Made by a program: the position numbers and the translations under genes. A DNA stretch of 18,055 nucleotides. Source: DASQVO01 sp035640715 (lineage in GTDB: Bacteria; Actinomycetota; Actinomycetes; Streptosporangiales; Streptosporangiaceae). The stretch is from positions 1 to 18,055 of the forward strand of contig DASQVO010000569.1 in NCBI GenBank assembly GCA_035640715.1, in the 5' to 3' direction. Below are positions 1 through 7,587 of this stretch, piece after piece. The notes beneath the pieces were generated by a model that was not told the origin of the DNA, did no database searches, and was given only the letters and a program-made list of their open reading frames with translations. The stretch's first letter is position 1, and the number at the start of each line of letters is the position of its first letter.

Positions 1-326
1 AAAAAGCTCGCTGTAAACCGTCTTCCCCATATGTGCGTCTCGTATACACAGGGCGGATGTCGCTGCTGACTTCGGGCCGCAAAGGGATCGACACCAAGGT
101 CATCGCCAGGCACAGGGGGAGGGTGCATCATGGTTGGCGAGGTAGTGAAGGCTGCCCAAAATCAGTCACAATGCTCATCGCTTAATAATTCTTGGCCGAC
201 CGGTCTCTCCTCGCTGCCTGTTGTGGTAGCCCGGGGCGAATACGTCCGTCCCGTCCTCGCAGGCAGAGACGGCATCGGTGCTGCCAAGCCGGACGCCAGG
301 CTCCGGCCGAGGGGGAAGGAGCGGCG
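1..326. other. Leader / upstream region of the SARP regulator gene
   Basis: There is no confident gene in the first 129 bases. Bases 57-185 are open for 42 codons but show no family features. The stretch is less GC-biased than the coding DNA that follows, as expected for a regulatory region. I see no convincing -35/-10 pair. From 130 a possible 66-codon ORF runs into the regulator and is listed separately. A promoter for the regulator presumably lies here, but I cannot place it. Confidence 0.4.
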
Positions 327-330
327 ATGA
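130..330 (+). CDS. Possible small leader ORF, 66 aa, overlapping the regulator start
   Basis: This ATG-initiated 66-codon frame is preceded by a purine-rich stretch (GGGGGAGGG) about 6 bases upstream, a good ribosome binding site. Its TGA stop overlaps the ATG of the SARP regulator in an ATGA arrangement, the usual geometry of translational coupling. Third positions are not strongly G/C biased in the first half, and the protein (start MVGEVVKAAQNQ, arginine-rich end) resembles no family I know. It could be a genuine small protein, a regulatory leader peptide, or chance. The start signal and overlap support it; codon bias and lack of similarity count against it. Confidence 0.3.
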   Translation: MVGEVVKAAQNQSQCSSLNNSWPTGLSSLPVVVARGEYVRPVLAGRDGIGAAKPDARLRPRGKERR

Positions 331-2435
331 ACGAGGTGCGGTATTCCTTTGCTGAAGCGAATCCGCTGCTGCACGTGCGACTGCTCGGCGGATTCCGCGT
401 CGAGCGCGCTGACGCCGGGCAGGACGAGCGCGCGGACATCAGGCAGGCGGTCTCCGATTGGCCGAGGCGCAGCGCCAAGACCCTGACCAAACTGCTGGCG
501 ACATACCCGGGGCACGCACTGCACCGCGAGCAGATCATAGACATCCTCTGGCCGGACGTGGACCCGGAGTCCGGGCTTAACAGCTTCGGCAAGGCCCTGC
601 ACGCTGCCCGCCGGGTGCTCGAGCCCGACCTGCCGCGGCGGCAGGACTCGGCGTACCTCCGCCTGGCGGACTCCATGCTCGTCCTCAACACCGAGCGTGT
701 CGTGGTCGATGTGGACATGTTCGAGCATCTCTCCGAGGACGCGATCCGCACCGGGGAGATCGACGCCTACCAGTCCGCGCTCGTGGCGTATAGCGGTGAG
801 CTGCTGCCCGAGGACCGCTACGAGACCTGGTGCGCGGAGCGCCGCAGCGTCCTGGCGGACATGCACCTGCGGCTGCTGGTCGAGCTGGCGGAGGTCTACG
901 AGCGCTGCGGTGCCTGCAACGAGGCCGCGGACAAGCTCCGCGAGGTGCTCCGGCTAGACCCCACGCGCGAAGCTGTCCATCGGCAGCTCATGCGGCTGTA
1001 CGCGCGAATGGGAACACCCGACCAGGCCGTGCGTCAGTTCCACATCTGCGAGGAAGTGCTGCGGCGCGAACTTGACCTCGTTCCGCAACCGGAGACGGTC
1101 TCGCTCTATGACGCGATACGCGCGAACCAGCTCTCGCCGGCGTCCGGTCTGGAACGGGTTCGGGACCGGGTCGAAGCGCGTGGCTCGCTGCCCGCCCCGG
1201 TCCCGCACCGCAGCGTGTTCGTCGGCAGGGAACGGGTGCTGCAGTCCATGTCCGATCACCTCATGCGGCGCGATGAGACGCGCGTTGGCATGATCGTCGT
1301 CAGCGGCGAGGCGGGGGTCGGCAAGACCAGGCTGCTTGAGGAGTTCGCGAGCAGGGCGAGCGAGCAAGGGGTCGTCACGCTCCGCGGGGGGAAGGGCGCG
1401 CACGCGAACCAGTTCGCCTGCGGCCCGTTCGCCGTCGCGCTCGAGGACTACGTGGCCCGGCTGCCTGCCGCCGACCGCCACGAGGTGGCACGCCAGTACC
1501 CGGCCCTCGCCCGGTTCGTCCCGTCGCTGTGGGCCGGGATTCCGCTCCAGGAGCCGGCACCCGAGCTGCGCGACTACCATCTCGACATCATTCCCTCCAT
1601 CGTCCAGTTCCTGACCGGCCTGGCACGCGCGACGCCCGTGCTGCTGGTCCTCGGGGACCTGCACGAGATCGATGAGGTTGGCTGGGACCTGATCAGGTAC
1701 CTGGCGCATCTGGCGGCCAACATGCCGCTGCTCATGGTGGGGGCGTTGCGTGACCCGGACATCGAAGCCGGCGCCGGGTCGTGGCAGATGATCGAGGCGA
1801 TGACCCGAGAGCAGCTCTGGCTGAGAATTGAGCTGCGCTGCCTGTCCCCACGTGCCACCGCTCAGCTCGTACGGGCCATGACGCCGGGCGTCAAGGTCAG
1901 CGAGGACATCCTGACCGAGATCTACGAACAGTCGCGGGGAAACCCGCTCTTCGTCCGGGAACTCGTCGAAGGCATGCGCGGCGACAGTGCCGCGCCGGGG
2001 GGAGGGGCGCGAGAGCCCGGCTGGCCTGGCGCCCCGTTGCCCGCTAGAGCGCTTGCCCGCACCGCGCTGCGGGTGGCACTGACGGACAAGGCGCTGCACC
2101 GGGTGCTCGGGCTGGCCGCGATCGCTGGTGCGGCCGGGATCTCGCTAAGCCAGCTTCGCGCCGGCGCGGCGGCGCTTGAACCGCCGCTGGCGGTTCCCGT
2201 GCTCTTCGACGCGCTGGACCGCGCCTTGCGGATGCGCCTGCTTGAGGAACGGGATGGCGGCTACGCCTTCCGGCACCCGGTGGTTCGCGTGGCGCTCTAC
2301 GACAGCCTGCCGCTGCACCGCAGGGATGAGTTCCGCACGGCGCTGACCGGCTCCTCGGCTCAGGGAATCACGCTGGCTGAACGGCTGTCCGGATTACTTC
2401 GCCGTCAGGGTTTCGCCGCGGGGAGTCCCGAATAG
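327..2435 (+). CDS. SARP-family transcriptional regulator with BTAD and AAA ATPase domains
   Basis: Predicted 702-aa cytoplasmic regulator. The ATG at 327 is chosen because GGGGGAAGGAG sits just upstream; the frame stays open further upstream without a better signal. Residues about 14-100 form an OmpR-like winged helix (LLGGFRV, then LATYPGHALHREQIIDILWP). Residues about 125-265 are the bacterial transcriptional activator domain with helical repeats (AYSGELLPEDRYETW). From about 297 an AAA/STAND ATPase follows, with Walker A GEAGVGKT at 327-334 and a Walker B-like GDLHEID at 443-449, where the usual form is DDLHWAD. It ends soon after the ATPase, so the long C-terminal TPR region of the largest relatives is absent. 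Family knowledge: SARPs activate secondary-metabolite and other clusters by binding heptameric direct repeats. Its 3' end overlaps the convergent GH5 gene by 31 bases. Targets are unknown; the neighbouring carbohydrate operons are the obvious candidates. Confidence 0.88.
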   Translation: MNEVRYSFAEANPLLHVRLLGGFRVERADAGQDERADIRQAVSDWPRRSAKTLTKLLATYPGHALHREQIIDILWPDVDPESGLNSFGKALHAARRVLEPDLPRRQDSAYLRLADSMLVLNTERVVVDVDMFEHLSEDAIRTGEIDAYQSALVAYSGELLPEDRYETWCAERRSVLADMHLRLLVELAEVYERCGACNEAADKLREVLRLDPTREAVHRQLMRLYARMGTPDQAVRQFHICEEVLRRELDLVPQPETVSLYDAIRANQLSPASGLERVRDRVEARGSLPAPVPHRSVFVGRERVLQSMSDHLMRRDETRVGMIVVSGEAGVGKTRLLEEFASRASEQGVVTLRGGKGAHANQFACGPFAVALEDYVARLPAADRHEVARQYPALARFVPSLWAGIPLQEPAPELRDYHLDIIPSIVQFLTGLARATPVLLVLGDLHEIDEVGWDLIRYLAHLAANMPLLMVGALRDPDIEAGAGSWQMIEAMTREQLWLRIELRCLSPRATAQLVRAMTPGVKVSEDILTEIYEQSRGNPLFVRELVEGMRGDSAAPGGGAREPGWPGAPLPARALARTALRVALTDKALHRVLGLAAIAGAAGISLSQLRAGAAALEPPLAVPVLFDALDRALRMRLLEERDGGYAFRHPVVRVALYDSLPLHRRDEFRTALTGSSAQGITLAERLSGLLRRQGFAAGSPE

Positions 2436-3556
2436 AGGCGGATCAGATGTTCGCGGAACACGTCCCCGTACGCGGTGGGCCGCCCGGTCCATGAGCTGAT
2501 CAGTCCCGGACCGGCGCAGCCGTAAGGGTTCCAGCTCCAGCCCAGGTAGGACACGCCTACCGAGTCGGCCCAGTCCATATAGCTGCTGATAAGCGTGCCT
2601 GAGCACGTCTTGTCACCCAGCTCGCCGGTAAGCACGGGCACCGTGCGCGCCACCGGTCCGACGACGCTGTTCCAGCAGGCCACGGTGGTGCAGCCCAGGC
2701 CGTTGTAGACGTGCAGGCCGCTCACGAGCTGGTTCACCGGGTCGTGCGGCCGGAACTGCAGCCAGGCGGTCAGATCGTTGCCCCAGTCAAGCCCGGTCGC
2801 GACAATCGGCTGACGCGCACCGGTTGCGCGCACCGCGTCCACGAGCGTCTGCATGCCCGCCGTGCGCCAGCCTTCGGGCAGGACGCAGCCGTCCAGCCAG
2901 CAGTGCCAACCAATGTCGTGCGGCTCGTTATAGAGATCGAAGATGACGGCCGGGTCGTTGATGAAGGTTCGCGCCACCGAGGACCAGAAGGCCGGCGCGT
3001 GATCAAGGTCGGCCATAGGCTGCTGCCCGGTCGCCCGGGCTGCGCCCGGGGCGTTCCAGTGCAGGTCCAGAATGACGTAAAGCCCGGCTTGGTTGAGGCG
3101 GATGACGAACTGGCGGACCGCCGTCCGGTAACGGGCGCCGCTATACCGCGCGGGAGCGCCGTTGATCCCGAGCCAGCAGTCCTCGTTCAGCGGCAGCCGG
3201 ACGGCGGTGACGTGCCAGGAGGTTATCGTGGCTATCGCGTGCTGGTCCGTCGGCCCGGCGAAGATGCCAAGATCCTCGATACAGGAGTACTCGGTGCCCG
3301 ACAGGTCCACCCCGAGCAGGCGGATCGGCTGGCCCTGCGCGTACACGAGAGCGTTGCCCTCGACCTGCACGGTCAATCCGAGGCTTGACATGCTCCCGGT
3401 ACACGTCGCGATGACGCCGGCCGTGAGGACGAGGTACCACGCGGCCAGTGCTCCGCGCCGCGAGCGCAGGAATTTACCTATGGATGCGAACCTGCGAGGA
3501 TATCGCCGCGCGCCGCGGTCCCGCCGTCGATGACGCTCTCCCTGGAGTGGACCCAT
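2405..3556 (-). CDS. Secreted or membrane-anchored glycoside hydrolase family 5 (endoglucanase-like)
   Basis: The 383-aa protein has a basic N-terminus (rich in RR pairs, residues 8-34), a hydrophobic segment at about 36-52 serving as signal or anchor, and a GH5 (beta/alpha)8 barrel. Visible GH5 landmarks are VRLPLNEDCW (119-128), the barrel strand VILDLHWN (161-168), the acid/base glutamate in DLYNEP (E211), the His/Tyr strand SGLHVYN (279-285), the nucleophile glutamate in VLTGELGD (E312), and the aromatic YLGWSWNPYG (337-346). Both catalytic residues are present, so it should cleave a beta-1,4-type glucan or related polysaccharide outside the membrane. It begins 20 bases after the large glycosyltransferase gene and is probably co-transcribed with it, recalling the BcsA-BcsZ pairing. 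The ATG at 3556 lacks a clear ribosome site, so translation may depend on the upstream gene. The exact substrate cannot be read. Confidence 0.87.
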   Translation of the reverse strand: MGPLQGERHRRRDRGARRYPRRFASIGKFLRSRRGALAAWYLVLTAGVIATCTGSMSSLGLTVQVEGNALVYAQGQPIRLLGVDLSGTEYSCIEDLGIFAGPTDQHAIATITSWHVTAVRLPLNEDCWLGINGAPARYSGARYRTAVRQFVIRLNQAGLYVILDLHWNAPGAARATGQQPMADLDHAPAFWSSVARTFINDPAVIFDLYNEPHDIGWHCWLDGCVLPEGWRTAGMQTLVDAVRATGARQPIVATGLDWGNDLTAWLQFRPHDPVNQLVSGLHVYNGLGCTTVACWNSVVGPVARTVPVLTGELGDKTCSGTLISSYMDWADSVGVSYLGWSWNPYGCAGPGLISSWTGRPTAYGDVFREHLIRLYSGLPAAKP

Positions 3557-3576
3557 GCATACGACCCGATAGGAGG

Positions 3577-6500
3577 TTACTCCCCGCTCGTCATGATCTG
3601 GCGGATCTGGATGAGGCCCAGTCCCTGGCCGAAGCTGGCTACCACCCGGGAGTGTGTCACCGCTGCGGCCGACGAAGGAGTGTTGGTCATCGTATCAAGC
3701 ATGTTCTGGTTCACCACGATGTAGTTGAAGTCCCGCCATCCTTGCGGGAAGGCCTTCCTGACGGCCGGGTCGTAGTCGAGCGGCCAATAGGAGACGACCG
3801 TGTCCGAGAAGAAGCCGCCCTCCATCGGCCGGTCATTAAAGCCGTGATCGATGAGATAGATCCAGTACTGGTCGGTGACGATGACCCGCTTGTCGTGGTT
3901 CACGTGGCTGACGAGCCACTGCTCCGCCGCGCGCTCGGGGCCGTCCTGCCGCGTGGTCATCGCCGCGCGGTCACCGCTCGCCCAGCGCGGGGCGGTGAAG
4001 AGCACTGCGGCGCATGCTGTTGCCGCGACTGCGGCCCGCGTTACCCATACCGCGCTCGGCAACCTCAAGAGCCGGGCCCAGCGCCAGAGCGAATCAACGC
4101 CGCCCGGCACTATCAGCGCGGCGAAGGGCAGCATCCCGATGACGTACATGTTGGGCAGGTAACCGGGTTTGAACAGGATCGCGACCTGGATTCCGAACGC
4201 GAGCGCCTCCGGCCGGGTGCTGCGCCGGATGAACGCGAGCGGCAAGAGCGCGAGCGCCGCGAAAAGCAGCCACGGGTCAAGCTGCAGCCAGCCGACCACT
4301 ATGGCGTGACCCTGGCTGAGCGGGTTGAAAATGCTCCCGGTGCCCTGGCGGCCGATCAGCTGGAGAGCCATGTATCCGACCAGGCTCACGTGCCCGGGTC
4401 CTGGCAGCAGTTCGTGCTTCAGCGCCGCGTACAGCGGGAAGATGCCTCCGATCAGGGCGAAGAACGCCGCGGCGAGCACCAGGCAGTAATTCCTGGTGCG
4501 CCGGTCGGTGTTCTGGACGGCCGCGTAGGTCAGCGCCGGCAGCAGGACGAGCGTCGTCTCCTTGGCGAGCACGCTGAGCGCGAAGCAGAAGCCGCTCCCG
4601 GCGAAGGCCCAGAGCCGGCGCTCGGGCGTGCGGGCGAGGAGGAACGCGGCGATCGCGAAGGCAATCGAGGGGTTGTCGAGGAGCACTGCCCGGTGGAAGA
4701 AGACACCAAGCGGGCACAGCGCGAAGAGGAGCACCGCGGCCGCGGCGGCCGGCCGGCTGAAGCCGAGCCGGCGGGCCAGGGCGTACAGGAGTGAGCAGCT
4801 GACCAGGCATACCACGAGCATGAGCGCACGGGCATGGTCGACCGAGAAGACCGCGCGGCTGAACACGCCGGTCGCCTCGGTCCAGAAGAAGATCAGCAGC
4901 CAGCCCAGCGGCGGGTGGCCGTAGCTGTAGGTGTAGTTGGCGAGGTGGCCGTGCTGCACCGCCCAGGCGTAGTCGACGTAGGTGCCCTCGTCGAACTGGG
5001 TCCCGGGCCAGCGTGTGAGGTTCGTGCTGACGACCACCCCGGCGGCGGTGAGCAGAGCGAGATGAATGAGGAGGTCGGCGCGTCGCGTGATGATCCCGCG
5101 CAGGAAGTCCCGGAACGCGACAGTGCCAGGGAATCGTCGTGTCCTCGCCGCGCCGTCGGCTGGCCGGCCGGCCGGCGGCGAGAGCGGAGGCGTCTGCAGC
5201 GCCGCCACGTCGTCCAGCCGAGCCCACAAGGGCGCATTGCCCACCTTTCCGAACAGGTAATCGATATGATCGGCGGGCAATTCGGCGATGCCGTTACCAA
5301 GCTGGGCGCCGTCCACGGTCGCCCCGGCGGCGGCATGCTGATAGGGGCGCGGACTCGCTAGCGGACGAGCGACCGGGGCAGGCGCGAGCACATCGGTCTG
5401 CGCTTCGGTGAGCAGATGCGAGCCGACGAGGTCTTCCGCCAGAGCGTACGATTCCACAGGCGGTTTGACCGCCGTCCGTGATCTCGCGTCCGCAACGGCG
5501 GGCTGCCCGAGATGCTGGCCTAGGTGTGTGGTCTTGTCCCAGCCAGTGGCACCACGGGCCTGGCGGACGACCGCCCGCGTGGCGGCGTAGGCCAGCAGGA
5601 CCTGGTAGGGCAGGAGGCCGAGGAGCAGGCGGGCGTAATCGCGTACAGCGGGCCGTTCGCCGTATGTGCGGCAGAACTCCGCAAGGCCGACGCCCTCGGT
5701 GACCAGCATGACCAGCATGGGCATGACCGGTATGAACGAGAGCAGCGTGACCAGGATTGGCGCCTTGAGGGCCACGGCGGTACCGATCGCAGCTGGGATC
5801 ATCACCCATGTCAGGGCCATCACGTAGGGGCTGGCGAGGATGTAGGAACCGAGGAGCCGCTGCCGGAGCGGGAGCCGCCGCCAGTAACCGCGGGCGAGGG
5901 TCTGCAGGAATCCCTGGTTCCAGCGGGTGCGCTGCCGGACGAAGTCGCGGACCGTCGGCGGGCATTCCTCCCGGGTGACCAGTTCTGGCTCGTAGAAGAC
6001 CGCGGTGCGGGCGCCGAGGGCGCTGAGCCGTACGCCTATCTCGCAGTCCTCGGTCAGGCAGTCCGCCCAGCCCCCCACGGCGCGCAAAATCGGCGTCCGG
6101 ATGAAGACTGTGTTGCCGCCAAGCGGGATGAAGCGCTGGCGGGCGTGGACGTGCAGCCGGCTGCGGAACCAGAAGTAGTACTCGAGGACGTTGTGCACGG
6201 TGAACCAGTGGGAGCGGAAGTTCATGAGCTGCACGCCGGCCTGCACGATGTCCGCGTCGGTGGTCTGGAAGCACTGGTCCACCCGGCGCAGCAGCGCCGG
6301 GTGGACGTCGTCCTCGGCGTCGAAGACGCCGGTGACCGCGGCCGAGCAGTACGGCAGTGCCGCGTTCAGCGCCTTCGGCTTGCTCTTGGGCCAGCTGGAA
6401 TCGACGATGACCTTGATGAGCCCAGGGTGCCGGGCGGCCATGCGTTCGGCCACCTCGCGCGTCCCGTGGTCGTCGTGGCCGACCACGACGAGCACCTCGT

Positions 6501-6867
6501 AGTCCGGGTGATCACTGGCGGCCAGGCGGGAGAGCGTCGTCTCGAGCACCGCCTCCTCGTGGCGGGCGGGCACGATCAGCGAGAACGAGCAGGCCGCCGC
6601 GCGCCCGTCGGCCTTCAGGCGCCCCGCGTCCAGCGTGTCCGGGGTCCGCCAGGCGTGCAGCATCCAGACCAGGGTCGACGTGGCAGCCACCCCGACGAGG
6701 AATGAGAGCGCAACGTAGAGCAGGTACAGAAACGGCGGGTACCCGATCGCCAGCAAGCCTGCGGCCGGTGTCACAAGCAGCGCGGAAACCGTGATTATAA
6801 CCCGGCCCGACAACCATTTGCGCCTTGACAGACTTCTAGAGGCCGCAGCCACCCGAACGCGACTCAT
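3577..6867 (-). CDS. Bifunctional membrane glycosyltransferase: processive GT2 fused to GT39/PMT-like domain
   Basis: About 1096 aa from the ATG at 6867; a TTG two codons upstream (6873) is an alternative with closer spacing to a GGGGA site. Two N-terminal membrane spans (about 22-75) precede a GT2 catalytic domain with SLIVPARHEE, the DxD-like DAEDD (183-187), TEDCE (272-276) and QRTRW (312-316). These match the D, DxD, ED and QxxRW signature of processive synthases (cellulose/hyaluronan/NAG type). More spans follow to about 430. A 130-residue Pro/Ala-rich linker (about 455-585) then leads to a second polytopic half with the PMT/ArnT hallmarks QFDEGTYVDYAW (D626, E627 on the first outer loop), GHPPLGW and LDNPSIAF, ending in a soluble C-terminal region. 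GT39-like enzymes use polyprenyl-phosphate sugars outside the membrane. I infer that one half makes or lipid-links a sugar and the other transfers it. The product is unknown. It heads the leftward unit with the GH5 gene. Confidence 0.87.
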   Translation of the reverse strand: MSRVRVAAASRSLSRRKWLSGRVIITVSALLVTPAAGLLAIGYPPFLYLLYVALSFLVGVAATSTLVWMLHAWRTPDTLDAGRLKADGRAAACSFSLIVPARHEEAVLETTLSRLAASDHPDYEVLVVVGHDDHGTREVAERMAARHPGLIKVIVDSSWPKSKPKALNAALPYCSAAVTGVFDAEDDVHPALLRRVDQCFQTTDADIVQAGVQLMNFRSHWFTVHNVLEYYFWFRSRLHVHARQRFIPLGGNTVFIRTPILRAVGGWADCLTEDCEIGVRLSALGARTAVFYEPELVTREECPPTVRDFVRQRTRWNQGFLQTLARGYWRRLPLRQRLLGSYILASPYVMALTWVMIPAAIGTAVALKAPILVTLLSFIPVMPMLVMLVTEGVGLAEFCRTYGERPAVRDYARLLLGLLPYQVLLAYAATRAVVRQARGATGWDKTTHLGQHLGQPAVADARSRTAVKPPVESYALAEDLVGSHLLTEAQTDVLAPAPVARPLASPRPYQHAAAGATVDGAQLGNGIAELPADHIDYLFGKVGNAPLWARLDDVAALQTPPLSPPAGRPADGAARTRRFPGTVAFRDFLRGIITRRADLLIHLALLTAAGVVVSTNLTRWPGTQFDEGTYVDYAWAVQHGHLANYTYSYGHPPLGWLLIFFWTEATGVFSRAVFSVDHARALMLVVCLVSCSLLYALARRLGFSRPAAAAAVLLFALCPLGVFFHRAVLLDNPSIAFAIAAFLLARTPERRLWAFAGSGFCFALSVLAKETTLVLLPALTYAAVQNTDRRTRNYCLVLAAAFFALIGGIFPLYAALKHELLPGPGHVSLVGYMALQLIGRQGTGSIFNPLSQGHAIVVGWLQLDPWLLFAALALLPLAFIRRSTRPEALAFGIQVAILFKPGYLPNMYVIGMLPFAALIVPGGVDSLWRWARLLRLPSAVWVTRAAVAATACAAVLFTAPRWASGDRAAMTTRQDGPERAAEQWLVSHVNHDKRVIVTDQYWIYLIDHGFNDRPMEGGFFSDTVVSYWPLDYDPAVRKAFPQGWRDFNYIVVNQNMLDTMTNTPSSAAAVTHSRVVASFGQGLGLIQIRQIMTSGE

Positions 6868-7170
6868 TGACAATCTGTCCCCAAATGATCTGGTTATCTA
6901 GCGGATTCTGGCTTACCGTCTCTACATTGCCGTGCGATGTCTTGAATATCTCCCGTTGGATATCGCACTCTCTTTTCCCGCGAGCGTAGGGAAACGCTAG
7001 TTCCAGCGCTCTTCCAAGGTAAGCATGCAGGATGGCCGCGTGCCTCGTTCCGGCGTCGTGCTTCCTGTGGATGGAACTGGATTGGAATAAGCCGCCGCAA
7101 CCATGGGCGGCTATAACCAGGACTGGGATCTGTCCAGTCCGTGCCCATCGTTAATGCGGGGGGTCGGACC
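6868..7170. promoter_or_regulatory. Divergent intergenic region between the two carbohydrate operons
   Basis: About 300 bases separate the start of the leftward GT2-GT39 gene from the start of the rightward operon, so promoters for both must lie here. GC is lower than in the flanking genes. A TAGATA-like -10 lies on the minus strand (bases 6895-6900), about 28 bases before the ATG, but no good -35 accompanies it. On the plus strand GGAACT at 7073-7078 resembles an ECF-sigma -35, without a convincing -10. The right end carries two perfect hairpins, listed separately. No protein frame here has family features. Confidence 0.55.
7090..7140 (+). promoter_or_regulatory. Pair of perfect 7-bp inverted repeats in the leader of the ten-gene operon
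   Basis: The first hairpin pairs AGCCGCC (7090-7096) with GGCGGCT (7106-7112) around a 9-base loop. The second pairs GGACTGG (7120-7126) with CCAGTCC (7134-7140) around a 7-base loop. Only seven bases separate them, and the first start codon follows 30 bases later. There is no U-run, so they do not look like an intrinsic terminator. They could be operators for dimeric regulators or a structured 5' leader. I cannot match them to a known riboswitch. Confidence 0.45.
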
Positions 7171-7587
7171 ATGAAGTGCCCACAGTGCGGCGCCGAAACA
7201 CCGGACGAAGAATGGAACTGCGTCTCATGTCGCATGAACGTGTACTGGGCCAGCCAGCATTACGACGACCTCGCTGGCATACGCCGTCAGCAAGGACTGC
7301 GTGACGACGCCGACACGCCGCCGTTCCTGGTGCTCGCCCACGCGTCCGCGATGAACGACCGCGCGGGCCGCGGCGGGAAGGTCGAGCACAAGGTGCGTCA
7401 GATCGCCCGGCGGGTCATGAGCGAGCTGGCCCGCGACCGGCCGGCTACGGCGGACCACACCCCGGCGTCCCGGGCCCGGGCCGCGGGCCGGCCGCGAGCG
7501 GATGCGGAATCTGGCTGGAAGCAGCCAGACATACCGTCGCCGCATCTTTCGGACGTTAACGCAGGACACCCCGGGGAGGGGACGTGA
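7171..7587 (+). CDS. Small zinc-ribbon protein of unknown function
   Basis: 138 aa from the ATG at 7171, which follows a GGGGGG-rich ribosome site; an in-frame GTG at 7141 is less likely. A treble-clef-like zinc ribbon occupies the N-terminus: C3-P-Q-C6 and C17-V-S-C20. A conserved-looking helical stretch follows (YWASQHYDDLAGIRRQQGL, 25-43), then a basic region (KVEHKVRQIARRVM, 70-83) and a disordered Ala/Arg-rich tail. No catalytic motif is visible. It is the first gene of the ten-gene operon, and its TGA overlaps the GTG of the glycosyltransferase by 4 bases, so the two are probably translated together. A regulatory or scaffolding role for the glycosyltransferase is possible but is only inference from position. 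Confidence 0.72.
   Translation: MKCPQCGAETPDEEWNCVSCRMNVYWASQHYDDLAGIRRQQGLRDDADTPPFLVLAHASAMNDRAGRGGKVEHKVRQIARRVMSELARDRPATADHTPASRARAAGRPRADAESGWKQPDIPSPHLSDVNAGHPGEGT

Noticed and set aside
954..2099. 381-codon minus-strand frame over the SARP regulator
   Set aside because: The sense strand shows Walker A and BTAD features. This frame is compositionally typical of antisense.
3571..3724. AGGAGGT followed by a 43-codon plus-strand ORF at 3593
   Set aside because: Spacing to the ATG is 15 bases, and the frame is fully antisense to the end of the large glycosyltransferase. The SD-like match is probably chance.
3448..4794. 448-codon plus-strand frame antisense to the GT39-like half
   Set aside because: The opposite strand holds membrane spans and PMT motifs. 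This frame is a charged, low-complexity shadow.
5524..6705. 393-codon plus-strand frame antisense to the GT2 half
   Set aside because: The sense strand carries the GT2 signature residues. This frame is a shadow with no family features.
6894..7235. 113-codon minus-strand frame in the divergent intergenic region
   Set aside because: No ribosome site, no domain and mixed composition. It overlaps the zinc-ribbon start, and the region is better read as regulatory.
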